Source of the DNA: BOG-908 sp963751795
Lineage (GTDB): Bacteria; Pseudomonadota; Alphaproteobacteria; Acetobacterales; Acetobacteraceae
NCBI GenBank assembly: GCA_963751795.1
Contig: CAVVVI010000004.1
Location: forward strand, 248,001-312,000
Length of the DNA stretch: 64,000 nucleotides
Direction: 5' to 3'
The notes below the pieces were generated by a model. The model saw only the letters and a program-made list of their open reading frames with translations, was not told the origin of the DNA and did no database searches. Below are positions 26,872 through 35,128 of this stretch, in pieces. Position 1 is the stretch's first letter. Each line of letters starts with the position of its first letter. A program made the position numbers and the translations under genes.

Positions 26872-27474
26872 TCAGCTTTTCGTGTGCCGGGCCCGCCTGC
26901 GTGCTGCGGCGGCGATGGCGGCGGCCAGGGTCAGCAGGGCGATCGTGGGTGGCTCGGGCAGATTGACGGGCTGGCCTGCCGGTGCCGGGCCGGGGGCGAG
27001 GCTGTGTGGTTTGTGGGGTGAGGCGGCGGCGGGCGTGACAGCGACGGGAAGGCCGGTGGGCTGGGAGGGGCCGGGCGACGCGGCGGTGCCGCTGGCGGCA
27101 GGCTGGGCGGGGCCGGCCGGCGCGTGCGCGCTGCCGGCGGTGGCGGCGAGGAGCGCGGCGGAGGCGGCCGCGGCGAGCAGGGCGGTGCCGGCGCCGCCGA
27201 GGACGGCGGCTTTGGCGGCGCCGATCCGGGCGATCGCGTGGCTGACCGGCGACGGGGCGAGCGCGCCCGCATGGCCGTCAGCGAAATGCTTGCCGCAGGA
27301 CAGCGACGGTTCAGGCGCGGGTGCGGCGTGGGCGCCGGGTGCTGCGTGGTGGCGCAGGTGGCGGCCGACGTGGTGGGGCAGGCGGTGGTGGGCCGGGCTG
27401 GGGTGGCCGGCATGGTGGGCCGGGTTGCCGCTGGCGGCGGGGGCGGGCGCCGGCAGGCAGGGGTCGTTGGACAC
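26872..27474 (-). CDS. His-rich protein with PEP-CTERM-like tail
   Basis: A 200-residue protein starting at GTG 27474 with GGAG eight bases upstream. The first 50 residues hold 11 His, spread in HH pairs with Pro/Ala. A hydrophobic stretch at 86-115 could be an internal signal-anchor. The end is PEP (173-175), then a hydrophobic segment (TIALLTLAAAIAAAA) and RRRARH, which is the tripartite layout of PEP-CTERM sorting signals cut by exosortase. The GC-rich, low-complexity composition means the frame could be spurious; the ribosome site and ordered tail argue otherwise. No exosortase is in the window. Confidence 0.5.
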   Translation of the reverse strand: MSNDPCLPAPAPAASGNPAHHAGHPSPAHHRLPHHVGRHLRHHAAPGAHAAPAPEPSLSCGKHFADGHAGALAPSPVSHAIARIGAAKAAVLGGAGTALLAAAASAALLAATAGSAHAPAGPAQPAASGTAASPGPSQPTGLPVAVTPAAASPHKPHSLAPGPAPAGQPVNLPEPPTIALLTLAAAIAAAARRRARHTKS

Positions 27475-27554
27475 GGGCGGCTCCGGGTGGCGGCCTGGCG
27501 GCCGGGATACCCGGAGTGTGTGGGCGGCAGGTTAACCGGCGGTTGCTACCGGGC

Positions 27555-28217
27555 TCATTCCCGCCGGAGCAGCGTGTCGTTGAGGATGCTGCCCAGGCCG
27601 CCGGCGGTGAAATCCTGGCGGAGGCGGGCCTCGTCGTAGCCCTGGTCGATCCAGTCCAGGAACGGCACGCGGCCTTCCGCCTCGTGGGCGTAGAGGCGGA
27701 AGAAGGCGTCGAGAATGCCGGTGCGCGAGCTGCGGATATGGCCGAAGCGCCAGGAGAGCTGGGCGGCGGCCTGGGCGGCGGTGCCGCCTTCGAACAGAAT
27801 GGCCAGACCGGCGGCCAGGCCCGCGCGGTCGGCGCCGGATTTGCAGTGCATCAGGGCAGGGGTCTGCAGGCTTTGGTAGATGCCGGCGAAGCGGAGGATG
27901 CGGTCGCGGTGCGGAGCGCCGCGGCTTTCGAACGCCATGTCCACATGTTGCAGCCCGAGCCGGGCGGCGGCAGCGCGGGAGAGGGCATCGGAGCCGCATT
28001 GGCGGTGGCCGCGCAGATTGATGAGGGTGCGCAGGCCGTAGCGTTGCGTCAGCCGCTCCAGGCGGTGCGGGGTGGGGTGGTTGCAGCGGTAGAGCCGGCC
28101 GGGGATGATTTCGGCGAAATTGTCCCACACCATGCGGAACACGGCGTGGTCCACCAGCATGGAATCCGACCAGGCGTGCACGCGGCCGCGGCGGGAGGAC
28201 AGGTCACCTGCGAACAT
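27555..28217 (-). CDS. Cys-based protein tyrosine / dual-specificity phosphatase
   Basis: A 220-residue cytosolic phosphatase. The P-loop is HCKSGADRAG with C125 and R131 (CX5R); the N-terminal YRCNHPTPHRL and TLINLRG fit the bacterial DSP group. D104 or D94 region (HVDMAFESRGAPHRD) should hold the general acid. Start ATG 28217 (MFAGDL); the frame opens earlier at 28337 but that segment overlaps the sdhB terminator hairpin. Substrate unknown. In-strand after sdhB but separated by 136 bases and a hairpin. Confidence 0.85.
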   Translation of the reverse strand: MFAGDLSSRRGRVHAWSDSMLVDHAVFRMVWDNFAEIIPGRLYRCNHPTPHRLERLTQRYGLRTLINLRGHRQCGSDALSRAAAARLGLQHVDMAFESRGAPHRDRILRFAGIYQSLQTPALMHCKSGADRAGLAAGLAILFEGGTAAQAAAQLSWRFGHIRSSRTGILDAFFRLYAHEAEGRVPFLDWIDQGYDEARLRQDFTAGGLGSILNDTLLRRE

Positions 28218-28307
28218 TGGTCCAGTTTCCCGCTTTGCGCCGCCGGGCGCCAGGGTGGCGCCGGCCGTTCCGGGACCGGCGCGGACGACAAGCCGCTCCT
28301 GGCCCGG

Positions 28308-28328
28308 CTCGCTCCAGGAAGGAGCGAG
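28308..28328 (-). terminator. Hairpin downstream of sdhB
   Basis: CTCGCTCC at 28308-28315 pairs perfectly with GGAGCGAG at 28321-28328 around a 5-base AGGAA loop, 26 bases past the sdhB stop in the direction of transcription. It has no T run. It probably ends the sdhCDAB transcript. Confidence 0.5.
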
Positions 28329-28353
28329 TGGCGTCACCCGATCCGGTCAGGCT

Positions 28354-29136
28354 TCAGCCCTGGCGCTCGCTGATCAGCTGCTTGATTTCCTGGATCGCCT
28401 TGGCCGGGTTGAGGCCCTTGGGGCAGGTCTGGGTGCAGTTCATGATCGTGTGGCAGCGATACAGCTTGAACGGGTCTTCAAGCGCGTCCAGCCGGGCGCC
28501 GGTGTTCTCGTCGCGGCTGTCGGCGATCCAGCGATAGGCGGCCAGCAGGGTGGCCGGGCCGAGGTATTTGTCGCCGTTCCACCAGTAGCTTGGGCACGAG
28601 GTGGTGCAGCAATAGCAGAGGATGCACTCCCACATGCCGTCCAGCTTGGCGCGCTCCTCGCGGCTCTGCAGGCGCTCGCCATCCGGCGGGGCGGGGCTGT
28701 CGGCCTTCAGCCAGGGCTGGATCGACTGCAGCTGCGCGTAGGCGGTGCTCAGGTCGGGCACCAGATCCTTGATGACCGGCATGTGCGGCAGCGGGTAGAT
28801 CGCCACCGCGTTCTTCACCTCGGCGGTGGGCTTGAGGCAGGCCAGCGTGTTGCCGCCATCGATGTTCATGGCGCAGGAGCCGCAGATGCCCTCGCGGCAG
28901 GAGCGTCGGAAGGTGAGCGTCGGGTCGATCTCGTTCTTGATGTAGATCAGCGCGTCGAGCACCATCGGGCCTACGCGGTCCAGATCGAGCGTGTAGGTGT
29001 CGATGACCGGGTTCTGGCCGTCATCGGGGTTCCAGCGGTAGATGCGGAACTCTTTGGTGCGGGTGGCACCTTCCGGTTTTGGGAAGGTTCTGCCTTTGCC
29101 TACTTTGCTGTTCTTGGGGAGCGTTAGCTCTACCAT
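28354..29136 (-). CDS. sdhB: Succinate dehydrogenase iron-sulfur subunit SdhB
   Basis: A 260-residue cytoplasmic-face subunit carrying three Fe-S clusters that pass electrons from FAD to ubiquinone. The 2Fe-2S ligands are C80, C85, C88 and C100 (SCREGICGSCAMN). The ferredoxin-type half has CILCYCCTTSCPSYWW and CHTIMNCTQTCPKGLNP, giving the 4Fe-4S and 3Fe-4S sites. It is the last gene of sdhCDAB, 65 bases after sdhA. Confidence 0.98.
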   Translation of the reverse strand: MVELTLPKNSKVGKGRTFPKPEGATRTKEFRIYRWNPDDGQNPVIDTYTLDLDRVGPMVLDALIYIKNEIDPTLTFRRSCREGICGSCAMNIDGGNTLACLKPTAEVKNAVAIYPLPHMPVIKDLVPDLSTAYAQLQSIQPWLKADSPAPPDGERLQSREERAKLDGMWECILCYCCTTSCPSYWWNGDKYLGPATLLAAYRWIADSRDENTGARLDALEDPFKLYRCHTIMNCTQTCPKGLNPAKAIQEIKQLISERQG

Positions 29137-29201
29137 TCGTACTCTCCAAGGAAGGCTGGGGGAGATGTGCCATCCCCCCCAGACCCCCCGTCATCTGTAA
29201 G

Positions 29202-31013
29202 TTAATAAACGCGCTTCTTGGGGGGGAAGACTTGGACTTCGTTGGTTAGGGTCTGCATGCGGACGGGGCGGTAATCCAGGGCGACCTCGCCGTTGTCGCC
29301 GACCCAGGAGAGGCTGTGCTTCATCCACTCGGCGTCGTCGCGGTCGGGGAAGTCGTCATGGGCCTGGGCGCCGCGGCTTTCCTTGCGGGCTTCGGCGCTG
29401 ACCATGGTGGCCGAGGCGTTGCGCACGAGGTTCTGCAGCTCCAGGGCTTCGACCAGGTCGGAGTTCCAGATCAGGCCGCGGTCGCTGACCGACATGTCCG
29501 ACAGGCCGCCCCACAGATTGCTCATCTTGTGGACGCCTTCGGTGAGGCTCTGGCTGTCGCGGAAGACGGCGGCGTGGCGCTGCATGGTGCGCTGCAGAGT
29601 CTCGCGCAGATGGCTGACCGGGGTGTTGCCGTTGGCGTGGCGGGTCCAGTCGAAGCGGTCGAGGCTGGCCTCGCCGGCGCGGGCGGGGAGCGGGGCCTGG
29701 CTGGCGCCGGGGGTGACGATCTCGGCGGCGCGGTGGCCGGCGGCGCGGCCGAACACCACCAGATCGAGCAGCGAGTTGGTGCCCAGGCGGTTGGCACCGT
29801 GCACCGACACGCAGGCTGCCTCGCCGACTGCCATCAGGCCGGGCACGGTGGCATCGGGGTTGTTGCGGGTGGGGTTGATCACCTCACCGCGGAAGTTCGT
29901 GGGGATGCCGCCCATGTTGTAGTGCACGGTGGGCAGCACCGGGATCGGCGCCTTGTTGACGTCCACGCCGGCGAAGACGCGCGCGGTCTCGCTGATGCCG
30001 GGCAGGCGCTCGTGCAGCAGGTCGGCGCCCAGATGCTCCAGATGAAGCAGGATGTGGTCCTTGTTGGGGCCGACGCCGCGGCCCTCGTTGATCTCGATGG
30101 TCATCGAGCGGCTGACCACGTCGCGCGAGGCGAGATCCTTCGCTGTCGGGGCGTAGCGCTCCATGAAGCGCTCGCCTTCGGAGTTGGTCAGGTAGCCGCC
30201 TTCGCCGCGGGCGCCCTCGGTGATCAGGCAGCCGGCGGGGAAGATGCCGGTAGGGTGGAACTGCACGAATTCCATATCCTGAGTCGGCAGGCCGGCGCGC
30301 ATGGCCATGCCGCCGCCATCGCCGGTGCAGGTGTGGGCGCTGGTGCAGGAGAGATAGGCGCGGCCGTAGCCGCCGGTGGCCAGGATGACGAGCTGGGCGC
30401 GGAAGCGGTGGATGGTGCCGTCTTCGAGGCACCAGGCGGTGACACCGCGGCAGACGCCCTCGTCGTCCATGATGAGGTCGAGCGCGATGAACTCGATGAA
30501 GAACTCCACCTCGTGCTTGAGGCACTGCTGATACAGCGTGTGCAGCATGGCGTGGCCGGTGCTGTCGGCGGCGGCACAGGCGCGCTGGGCCGGCTCCTTG
30601 CCGTAATCCTTCATGTGGCCGCCGAACGGGCGCTGGTAGATCTTGCCGTCTTCGGTGCGGCTGAACGGCATGCCGTAATGCTCGAGCTCATAGACGGCCG
30701 GGGCCGCCTCGCGGCACATGTATTCGATGGCGTCCTGGTCGCCCAGCCAGTCCGAGCCCTTGACGGTGTCGTACATGTGCCAGCGCCAGTCGTCCTCGCC
30801 CATGTTGCCGAGCGAAGCGCCGATGCCGCCCTGGGCGGCCACCGTGTGAGAGCGGGTAGGAAACACCTTAGTGAGGCACGCGGTTTTCAGGCCGGCGGCG
30901 CCGGTGCCCAGGGTGGCGCGCAGGCCGGAACCGCCGGCGCCCACCACGACCACGTCATAGGTGTGGTCGATCACCTGGTAGGCGGCGTGCGACGGCTTGG
31001 AGATCGCGTTCAT
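29202..31013 (-). CDS. sdhA: Succinate dehydrogenase flavoprotein subunit SdhA
   Basis: A 603-residue catalytic subunit that oxidises succinate to fumarate. VVVVGAGGSGLRA is the FAD fold start; H56 in RSHTVAAQGG is the expected covalent FAD ligand; TGGYGR, HPTGIFPAG and the active-site Arg region NRLGTNSLLDLVVFGRA follow. Normal length. It follows sdhD by 19 bases. Confidence 0.98.
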   Translation of the reverse strand: MNAISKPSHAAYQVIDHTYDVVVVGAGGSGLRATLGTGAAGLKTACLTKVFPTRSHTVAAQGGIGASLGNMGEDDWRWHMYDTVKGSDWLGDQDAIEYMCREAAPAVYELEHYGMPFSRTEDGKIYQRPFGGHMKDYGKEPAQRACAAADSTGHAMLHTLYQQCLKHEVEFFIEFIALDLIMDDEGVCRGVTAWCLEDGTIHRFRAQLVILATGGYGRAYLSCTSAHTCTGDGGGMAMRAGLPTQDMEFVQFHPTGIFPAGCLITEGARGEGGYLTNSEGERFMERYAPTAKDLASRDVVSRSMTIEINEGRGVGPNKDHILLHLEHLGADLLHERLPGISETARVFAGVDVNKAPIPVLPTVHYNMGGIPTNFRGEVINPTRNNPDATVPGLMAVGEAACVSVHGANRLGTNSLLDLVVFGRAAGHRAAEIVTPGASQAPLPARAGEASLDRFDWTRHANGNTPVSHLRETLQRTMQRHAAVFRDSQSLTEGVHKMSNLWGGLSDMSVSDRGLIWNSDLVEALELQNLVRNASATMVSAEARKESRGAQAHDDFPDRDDAEWMKHSLSWVGDNGEVALDYRPVRMQTLTNEVQVFPPKKRVY

Positions 31014-31032
31014 CTGTGTTGGTCCGCCTCGT

Positions 31033-31458
31033 TCAATGCGCCGCTGCGGCGAGCTTGATCACGCTGATGGCGGCGAGCAGGCCGAGCAGCAGGCAAGCGC
31101 CGCGGGTGGCGAGTATCGCAGCCTCGCGCCGCGGAATGTTATGAATGTAGTCCTCGTACACCACCTGCAAGCCCAGGTGCATGTGGTGGAAGTTCATGGC
31201 GATCAGCGCCAGCAGCAGCGCCGCGTTGAGCGGCTGGCCGGCCCATTGCGCGACCACGGCCTGGTCGGCGCCGAGATGGCCGAGCACGGCGATGACGAAC
31301 CAGACGGTGAGCGGCACCAGCGCGATCGCGGTGACGCGCTCGGCCTTCCAATGGTGCGAGCCGGCATGGGCGGCACCGGCGCCGCGCACGCGGCCGAGCT
31401 GGCTGCGCATGACGGTGACCTGGGCGGCGGCGGCCTTGGTGTTCTGTCCGGCACCCAT
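31033..31458 (-). CDS. sdhD: Succinate dehydrogenase membrane anchor SdhD
   Basis: A 141-residue membrane anchor with three predicted membrane segments. NFHHMHLGLQVVYEDYIH carries the heme-side His and the DY pair near the ubiquinone pocket. The N-terminal 35 residues are a cytosolic lead. It begins 3 bases after the sdhC stop, so the anchors are made together. Confidence 0.93.
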   Translation of the reverse strand: MGAGQNTKAAAAQVTVMRSQLGRVRGAGAAHAGSHHWKAERVTAIALVPLTVWFVIAVLGHLGADQAVVAQWAGQPLNAALLLALIAMNFHHMHLGLQVVYEDYIHNIPRREAAILATRGACLLLGLLAAISVIKLAAAAH

Positions 31459-31461
31459 GGT

Positions 31462-31902
31462 TCAGGCCCCCGCGATCGAGAGATAGCCGGCGACCCACAC
31501 CCCGGCGGTGGCCGCGGCCGTGAGGCCGAGGATGACCCACGTCCAGGGATTGAGGCTGGGCTTGGCCAGGCCGCGGCCGGTATCCCACACCAGGTGCCGG
31601 ATGCCGCCGAAGAAGTGGTAGAACAGCGCCGCGGTCCAGCCGAGGAGCAGGATGAGGCCCACCGGCGAGGCGATGAACGACTGCACGTGGGCGAAGGCCT
31701 GCGGCCCGGCGGCGGCGGCGGCCAGCCACCACACCAGCAACAGCGAGCCGACCGAGAGTGCGATGCCGGTGGCGCGGTTGAGGATGGAGGCGAACATGGT
31801 GACCGGCCAGCGGTAGATGCCGATATGCGGAGAGACCGGCCGGTGGACCAGTTTCGCCTCGGAGTTCCTGGCGACCAGCAACGCGTCGCGGATATCGTTC
31901 AT
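31462..31902 (-). CDS. sdhC: Succinate dehydrogenase cytochrome b556 subunit SdhC
   Basis: A 146-residue heme b anchor, first gene of sdhCDAB. RPVSPHIGIYRWP at the start and HFFGGIRHLVWDTG (heme His) are family signatures; three membrane segments are visible. The upstream 100 bases separate it from a repeat element and probably hold the promoter. Confidence 0.96.
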   Translation of the reverse strand: MNDIRDALLVARNSEAKLVHRPVSPHIGIYRWPVTMFASILNRATGIALSVGSLLLVWWLAAAAAGPQAFAHVQSFIASPVGLILLLGWTAALFYHFFGGIRHLVWDTGRGLAKPSLNPWTWVILGLTAAATAGVWVAGYLSIAGA

Positions 31903-31999
31903 GGGATCGGCAAACTCCTGGCCCCGGGCGGGCGGCTTGGTGCGGCGCAGCGTGGATAAGTTATAGGTATGGTGGGGTCAACGCGCGCCAAGGGCTGGG

Positions 32000-32058
32000 G
32001 GAAGGCCAGGGGCTCTGCCCCTGGACCCCGTTGGGGTTTGAAACCCCAAACCCTCACT
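32000..32058. repeat. Family B hairpin repeat, copy 1 (after tspO)
   Basis: Two hairpins in tandem: CAGGGGCTCTGCCCCTG and a GGGGTTTGAAACCCC palindrome separated by a short GGACCCCGTT stretch. On the minus strand it begins about 5 bases after the tspO stop. A near-identical copy in opposite orientation lies after aat at 41203-41261. It looks like a mobile or amplified terminator-type repeat. Confidence 0.75.
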
Positions 32059-32061
32059 CGG

Positions 32062-32541
32062 TTAGTTTCTGCGCCAGACTTCTTCCTGCAGGATGGCTGC
32101 AAAGACTACCCAGCCTAGTAGGGGCAGGCAGGCGCGGGCGGCGCGGCGGTCCACCACGGCGGCGGCCACCGCGGTGGCGGCCGCGGTGGCGACCATGCCG
32201 GCCGAGACTTCCAGCGCTTCGTCCAGCCGCCGGCGGCCGAACAGCACCCAATTGAAGCCGGCGATACCCAGCAGGTTGAGCGACCAGGCCCCGAGCGCCG
32301 CCGAGCGGGCCGGGGAGGGCGGCGCCATCAGCAGGCGGCGGCCGGCATAGCCGAGCAGCGCGTCGAGCGCCGTCCAGGCTGCGCCGAAGACCGGGCCGGG
32401 GGGCGTGAAGGACGGCTTGCGCAACGCGAGATACCAGGCGGCCGTGCGCGGATGGGTGGGCGAAGGATTGAAGCGTGCGCCGGCGAGCTGGGCGGCGAAC
32501 ACGGTGCCGTAAGCCACGACAGCGGCGGCGGGTGGGCGCAT
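32062..32541 (-). CDS. TspO/MBR family membrane protein
   Basis: A 159-residue five-segment membrane protein. WYLALRKPSFTPPGPVFG followed by AWTALDALLGYAG and WSLNLLGIAGFNWVLFGRR is the TspO signature, including the Trp-rich helix that forms the porphyrin/cholesterol pocket. In alphaproteobacteria members tune pigment or stress responses through tetrapyrroles. ATG 32541. Lies behind the clpP-like gene across a family A repeat, so it is probably transcribed separately. Confidence 0.9.
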   Translation of the reverse strand: MRPPAAAVVAYGTVFAAQLAGARFNPSPTHPRTAAWYLALRKPSFTPPGPVFGAAWTALDALLGYAGRRLLMAPPSPARSAALGAWSLNLLGIAGFNWVLFGRRRLDEALEVSAGMVATAAATAVAAAVVDRRAARACLPLLGWVVFAAILQEEVWRRN

Positions 32542-32668
32542 GGTAGTGGCCTCCGGAGGCGCGCCGAGGCTCGGCGCGATGCTGGCACAACCGCCAGCAC
32601 CGCACCAAGTTCATCCCCGCCAGTGCGGACGCCTGCGGTTCAGAACGGATCGCTCCGCAAGCAAACAG

Positions 32669-32715
32669 ACAAAAGCTTTTTGCTTCTTTTTCTCGAAAAA
32701 AAAGGCCTTGCCTTA
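32669..32715. repeat. Family A repeat, single copy after the clpP-like gene
   Basis: Roughly 46 bases matching the copies in the secD-secF gap: AAAAGCTTTTTGCTTCTTTT followed by an A run and AAGGCCTTGCC. On the minus strand it starts at the TAA of the ClpP-like gene, the same placement as at secD. The imperfect T-run/A-run hairpin resembles an intrinsic terminator. Confidence 0.7.
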
Positions 32716-33402
32716 CTTCAGATCCTTGATGCTTCGAATAATTTTGTTGAGCATCCCATAAGCAATCGCCTCCTCGGCGCTCATCCAGTAATTCCGGTCC
32801 GTATCGCGCGCGACCTTGTCGTAATCCTGGCCGGTTTCGTGCGCGATCAGGCGGTTGAGGCGTTCGCGCATCTTGATGATTTCGCGCGCCTCGATGGCGA
32901 TGTCGACCGCCGGGCCGCGCACGCCGCCCATGGGCTGGTGCAGCAGGAAGCGGGTTTGCGGCAGGCAGTAGCGGCGGTGCTTGTGGCCGGCGAGGAAGAT
33001 CAGCGCGCCGGCGCTGGCGACCCAGCCGGTGCCGATCATGCGCACGGGCGCTTCGGCATCCACGAAGCGGATCATGTCGTGGATGGTGTCGCCGCTTTCG
33101 ACGTGGCCGCCCGGCGAGTTGACGTAGACGTCGATCGGCTCGGAGGAGGCGCTGGCGAGGGCGAGCAGGCGGCCGGTGACGTCGCGGGCGATCTTGTCGT
33201 CGATGGCGCCGAAGATCAGCACCTTGCGCTGCTTGAGCAGGCGGTGCTCGAGCTCGTTGATCGGGGTGCCCATGGCCTTGTTCTCGTCGGGCTCGGACTG
33301 ATCGGGGCCCTGCGGGGTGGGCACGTCCGGGCTGTCGGGATCGTGGTCGGGCGCGTCCTCGTCCAGGCGGGTGCGGTCGATGGGGGTCCAGGTCTGCGTC
33401 AT
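32713..33402 (-). CDS. ClpP-family protease subunit with Asn in place of the catalytic Asp
   Basis: A 229-residue ClpP homologue. The nucleophile is S130 in GWVASAGALIF and the base is H155 in LLHQPMGG. Aligned without gaps to E. coli ClpP from His122 to Asp171, the third residue is N204 in RDTDRNYW instead of Asp. The body (VYVNSPGGHVESGDTIHDMI) is otherwise typical. The first 43 residues are acidic and extra; an internal ATG at residue 44 (MGTPINELEHRLL) would give a standard length. No clpX or clpA is adjacent, so it is likely a second ClpP paralogue. Start ATG 33402, AGGAG upstream. Confidence 0.88.
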   Translation of the reverse strand: MTQTWTPIDRTRLDEDAPDHDPDSPDVPTPQGPDQSEPDENKAMGTPINELEHRLLKQRKVLIFGAIDDKIARDVTGRLLALASASSEPIDVYVNSPGGHVESGDTIHDMIRFVDAEAPVRMIGTGWVASAGALIFLAGHKHRRYCLPQTRFLLHQPMGGVRGPAVDIAIEAREIIKMRERLNRLIAHETGQDYDKVARDTDRNYWMSAEEAIAYGMLNKIIRSIKDLK

Positions 33403-33512
33403 AGGCGTGGTCGTCTCCTGATTCCGCCGGCGGTGGGCGGGCCGGTGCGCAACGTGGTGCGGCGCGCGGGTAGTGGCAAGCGAGGGGTGGTGGGGCTGGG
33501 TGATGGGCGGGC

Positions 33513-35039
33513 CTACTCGCCGGCTGCGGCTTCCGGCACGGCGCCGAAGCGGCTTTGCGTGCCCCATTCGGTGCGGCCGGTGAGGAACACCCACCAGCCC
33601 ATGGCGGCGCCGGTGTGGCGGAAGATCTGGAAGGTGAAGGGTTCGGCCAGGGCGGCCAGCAGGGCGGCCGGCAGGGTGGCGCTGCGCACGTCGCCGGTCC
33701 AGCGGCGGTAGAGGACGACGGACCAGAGGTGGAAGGCGAGATCGATGCCGATCTTGGCGGCCATGATGCCGGCGGCGGGCAGCAGGATGGCGAAGCGGCC
33801 GGTGGCGAGGAACCAGGCGAGCAGCCCGATGGCGGTGAGGCCGTAGAGGGGTTGCAGCGTGTCGGCGGCCTTGACCGGCAGCATGGCCAGGCCGAGCCAG
33901 CCATAGGCCCGGCTGCCGACCATGTCGCGATACCAGAACTGGGTCTGCAGGAAGCCGCCGAACCAGCGGCGGCGCTGGCGCAGGAAGGCGCCGGGGGTGG
34001 CCGGGGCATCGGTGGAGGCGCGGGCGCGGCCGAGCACGGCGGTGTGCCAGGCGCTGGCGTTGCGGGCGGAGGTGCGCAGCAGGCGGTGGATCAGCTCGTA
34101 ATCCTCGACCAGGCAATCGGCATCGAAGCCGCCGACCTCGATCAGGGCCGTGCGGCGGAAGCCGGCGAAGGCGCCGGAGATGAGGAGCAGGCTGTCGAGC
34201 CGGCTCCAGGCGTAGCGGGAGAGGAAGTTGCGGACGTATTCGTAGGTCTGGAACCACTCGAAGAAGCCGGCCCAGGCGCCGCCGCGGCAGATGGGCGTGA
34301 GCACGCCGGTGGCGGCCACCAGGGCAGGGTCGGCGGTGAAGGCCGCGCGCATGGCGGCGATGGCCCCGGGGTCGAGCAGGGTGTCGGCGTCCACGGTGAG
34401 CAGCACGTCGGTGTGGACCAGGGCGATCGCCTGGTTGAGCGCGCGGGCCTTGCCGCCGTGGGGCAGGCGCAGCCAGTGCAAGGCGGGGTGGGCGGGGGAA
34501 GCGGGGCTGAGCGTGCCGGGGGGCGGCGGGGCCAGGCCGTAGCCGGCCATCAGTGCGGCGGTGGCGTCGAAGGAGCCGTCGTCGGCGACCACGATCTGGT
34601 CCGGCGCGTCGTGCTGGGCGAACAGGGCGGCCAGCGTGCGCGGCAGGATGGCTGCCTCGTTATGGGCGGCGACGATGACGCCGAGGGTAGCGCGCTGGGC
34701 GCCGGCGGGGGGTGGGGCGGCGGGTTTGAGCAGCCGCCAACTCTGCCAGGCGACGAAGCCGAGCAGGGCCGTGTCGTAGCCCACGTAGACGATGCCGGTG
34801 GACCAGGCGAAGACGCCGCCGCCGCCGAAGGCGCGCAGCAGCAGGACGAGCCACAGGCCGAGCACGGCGCCGTGGATGAGCAGGCTGGCCGCCGGGGTGG
34901 TGAGCTTCTGGCGGCGCGGCGAGGCGGCGCGGAAGGCGCGGTCCAGCGCGGCGGCGCTGTGCGGGGGTGGCGCGGCCGGGCGGCGCGCGGCATCCGGCAG
35001 GGCGGCGGTTGGCGCAAGCAGGGTTGGGGCTATGTGCAT
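33513..35039 (-). CDS. Processive family 2 glycosyltransferase, membrane
   Basis: A 508-residue inner-membrane GT2 of the cellulose-synthase/PgaC type. Membrane segments flank a cytosolic catalytic domain with VADDGSFD (UDP site), TVDADTLL (DxD), LVEDYELIHR (ED acceptor motif) and LRQRRRWFGG (the QxxRW product motif, here QRRRW). Four C-terminal segments could form a glycan channel. It would polymerise a beta-linked sugar chain, but the sugar is unknown and no export partner is adjacent. ATG 35039 (MHIAP) or ATG 35075 are both possible; divergent from the cytochrome gene. Confidence 0.88.
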   Translation of the reverse strand: MHIAPTLLAPTAALPDAARRPAAPPPHSAAALDRAFRAASPRRQKLTTPAASLLIHGAVLGLWLVLLLRAFGGGGVFAWSTGIVYVGYDTALLGFVAWQSWRLLKPAAPPPAGAQRATLGVIVAAHNEAAILPRTLAALFAQHDAPDQIVVADDGSFDATAALMAGYGLAPPPPGTLSPASPAHPALHWLRLPHGGKARALNQAIALVHTDVLLTVDADTLLDPGAIAAMRAAFTADPALVAATGVLTPICRGGAWAGFFEWFQTYEYVRNFLSRYAWSRLDSLLLISGAFAGFRRTALIEVGGFDADCLVEDYELIHRLLRTSARNASAWHTAVLGRARASTDAPATPGAFLRQRRRWFGGFLQTQFWYRDMVGSRAYGWLGLAMLPVKAADTLQPLYGLTAIGLLAWFLATGRFAILLPAAGIMAAKIGIDLAFHLWSVVLYRRWTGDVRSATLPAALLAALAEPFTFQIFRHTGAAMGWWVFLTGRTEWGTQSRFGAVPEAAAGE

Positions 35040-35128
35040 CGCATGCCAATGTGGGTGGCGCAGGCCGGGCTGCATCGCCGGGGCTGACGATTGCGCACAC
35101 CTTTCCCTCGTCGCACCAGGAGGCTGCC

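Noticed and set aside
29316..31058. 580-residue frame antisense to sdhA
   Set aside because: Ala/Gly/Val-rich shadow of an undoubted gene, without any recognisable domain or ribosome site.
33555..35087. 510-residue Gly/Glu-rich frame opposite the GT2 gene
   Set aside because: Composition follows from antisense reading of a membrane protein; the GT2 motifs on the minus strand are decisive.
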